The notes under the pieces: model-generated
What the model was told of the DNA's origin: nothing
The model's database searches: none
What the model saw: only the letters and a program-made list of their open reading frames with translations
Translations under genes and position numbers: made by a program
Source of the DNA: Cytophagales bacterium Alg240-R148
Lineage (GTDB): Bacteria; Bacteroidota; Bacteroidia; Cytophagales; Cyclobacteriaceae
DNA: 64,000 nucleotides
Assembly (NCBI GenBank): GCA_900537185.1
Contig: LS999826.1
Span: forward strand, 1,258,379 to 1,322,378
Direction: 5' to 3'
Shown here: in pieces, positions 63,541 to 64,000 of the stretch
Position numbering within the stretch: the stretch's first letter is position 1
How the letters are laid out: the number at the start of each line of letters is the position of its first letter

Positions 63541-64000
63541 TTATTTGTCTAATGCATCTTGTATCTTATTTGCTTCTAAAATCAAATCGTGAATATTGCT
63601 GCTATCTGCGTTTTCTAAGGCTTTAATGAAACTTTCCAGATGTTTTTGGTAGGCTTTGGCAGCAACTAATAAATTTTCTTTGTTGTTGATTAATATTGGC
63701 GTCCACATATCCGCATTGCTTTTTGCAAGCCGCGCTGTTGATCGGAAACCACTACCAGCCATGTTGTATATGTTTTTGGCGTTTTGTTCAATATCCTGAA
63801 CCGTTAAACTTAAGGTGAAAGAAGTGATGTGGGACAAATGGGAAACATAAGCTATGTGTTCATCATGTTCCACCGAATCCATGTAAATGGTGCTTAACCC
63901 GACAGATTCAAACAGTGTCATGGCCTTAGAGAGGGCGTCAATCGAAGCCAATTCTCTGTCACATATGATATTAACTTTTCCCTTAAAAAGGCCGTCTATG
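63541..64000 (-). CDS. tyrA: Prephenate dehydrogenase, C-terminal part (runs off window)
   Basis: The last about 152 residues of a TyrA-type dehydrogenase that oxidises prephenate for tyrosine synthesis. The frame continues to base 64000, with IDGLFKGKVNIICDRELASI at the edge. The segment DSVEHDEHIAYVSHLSHITSFTLSLTVQD carries the His residues typical of the helical C-terminal domain, followed by GSGFRSTARLAKSNADMWTP and a helical tail to LDK. The N-terminal NAD-binding domain lies beyond the window. A shorter start at 63951 would be TTG inside the continuing frame and is not used. No chorismate mutase domain is visible in this portion. Confidence 0.92.
   Translation of the reverse strand, partial: IDGLFKGKVNIICDRELASIDALSKAMTLFESVGLSTIYMDSVEHDEHIAYVSHLSHITSFTLSLTVQDIEQNAKNIYNMAGSGFRSTARLAKSNADMWTPILINNKENLLVAAKAYQKHLESFIKALENADSSNIHDLILEANKIQDALDK

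Overview
The window looks like chromosomal DNA from a Bacteroidota bacterium, most likely of the order Cytophagales. It is AT-rich and holds a SusC/SusD pair, several SPxx/lipobox exported proteins, LytTR and two-component-propeller regulators, a Bacteroidota-type small histone-H1-like protein, a DUF6660-like leader protein in front of a CusA-type pump, and few Shine-Dalgarno sites but several TAnnTTTG (-7) elements. I see no rRNA, tRNA, CRISPR array, insertion sequence or prophage; it reads as core genome with a few accessory islands. The assignment to Cytophagales is inference.

Layout. 1-1835: start of a heavy-metal RND pump (partial) behind a small Cys/His-rich exported protein. 1920-6704: SF1 helicase and a one-polypeptide propeller/LuxR regulator, divergent from a DoxX-like membrane protein. 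8025-15369 (minus): SusC, SusD, terminator, then a lipoprotein arylsulfotransferase-like protein and a DUF5009/HGSNAT-like acyltransferase. 15612-19189: GIN-repeat lipoprotein, two unknown membrane proteins, an NTF2-like protein and TerC. 19320-21202: LytS/LytTR pair. 21197-27524: TPR protein, a 47-aa membrane peptide, Dabb lipoprotein, YgiQ, MATE, glycosyltransferase 9. 27521-30845 (minus): AccC, DUF1015, Maf. 31011-32547: alpha-oxoamine synthase and a histone-H1-like protein. 32672-36081 (minus): LigA, DUF6913-like, DapA.

36138-41266 (minus): transketolase N-half, a terminator, a secreted VWA protein, transketolase C-half, a terminator, then a DUF3857/transglutaminase-like protein without catalytic residues. 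41477-48435 (minus): small basic protein, EamA transporter, Na/Pi cotransporter, phosphate-selective porin and M1 aminopeptidase. The phosphate genes are flanked by GTTAA repeats at an exact 11-bp period that look like PhoB boxes. 48512-53086: exonuclease VII, an ECF sigma/anti-sigma/Spy-like trio, and MetX divergent from an OsmC-MetZ pair. 54313-56192: a TetR regulator and a solitary ketosynthase, each preceded by the same 14-bp operator. 56203-59207 (minus): LhgO, MsrB, serine hydrolase. 59450-63488: YfiR, a HAMP-GAF-PAS sensor without output domain and a TPR protein that ends after the kinase DHp helix pair. 63541-64000: partial prephenate dehydrogenase.

The most interesting points are the Pho-like 11-bp arrays with a structured porin leader, the split transketolase with a VWA gene and terminator inside it, the TetR twin operators, and the facing pair of incomplete signalling proteins. 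All function assignments rest on reading motifs by eye; no database search was possible.
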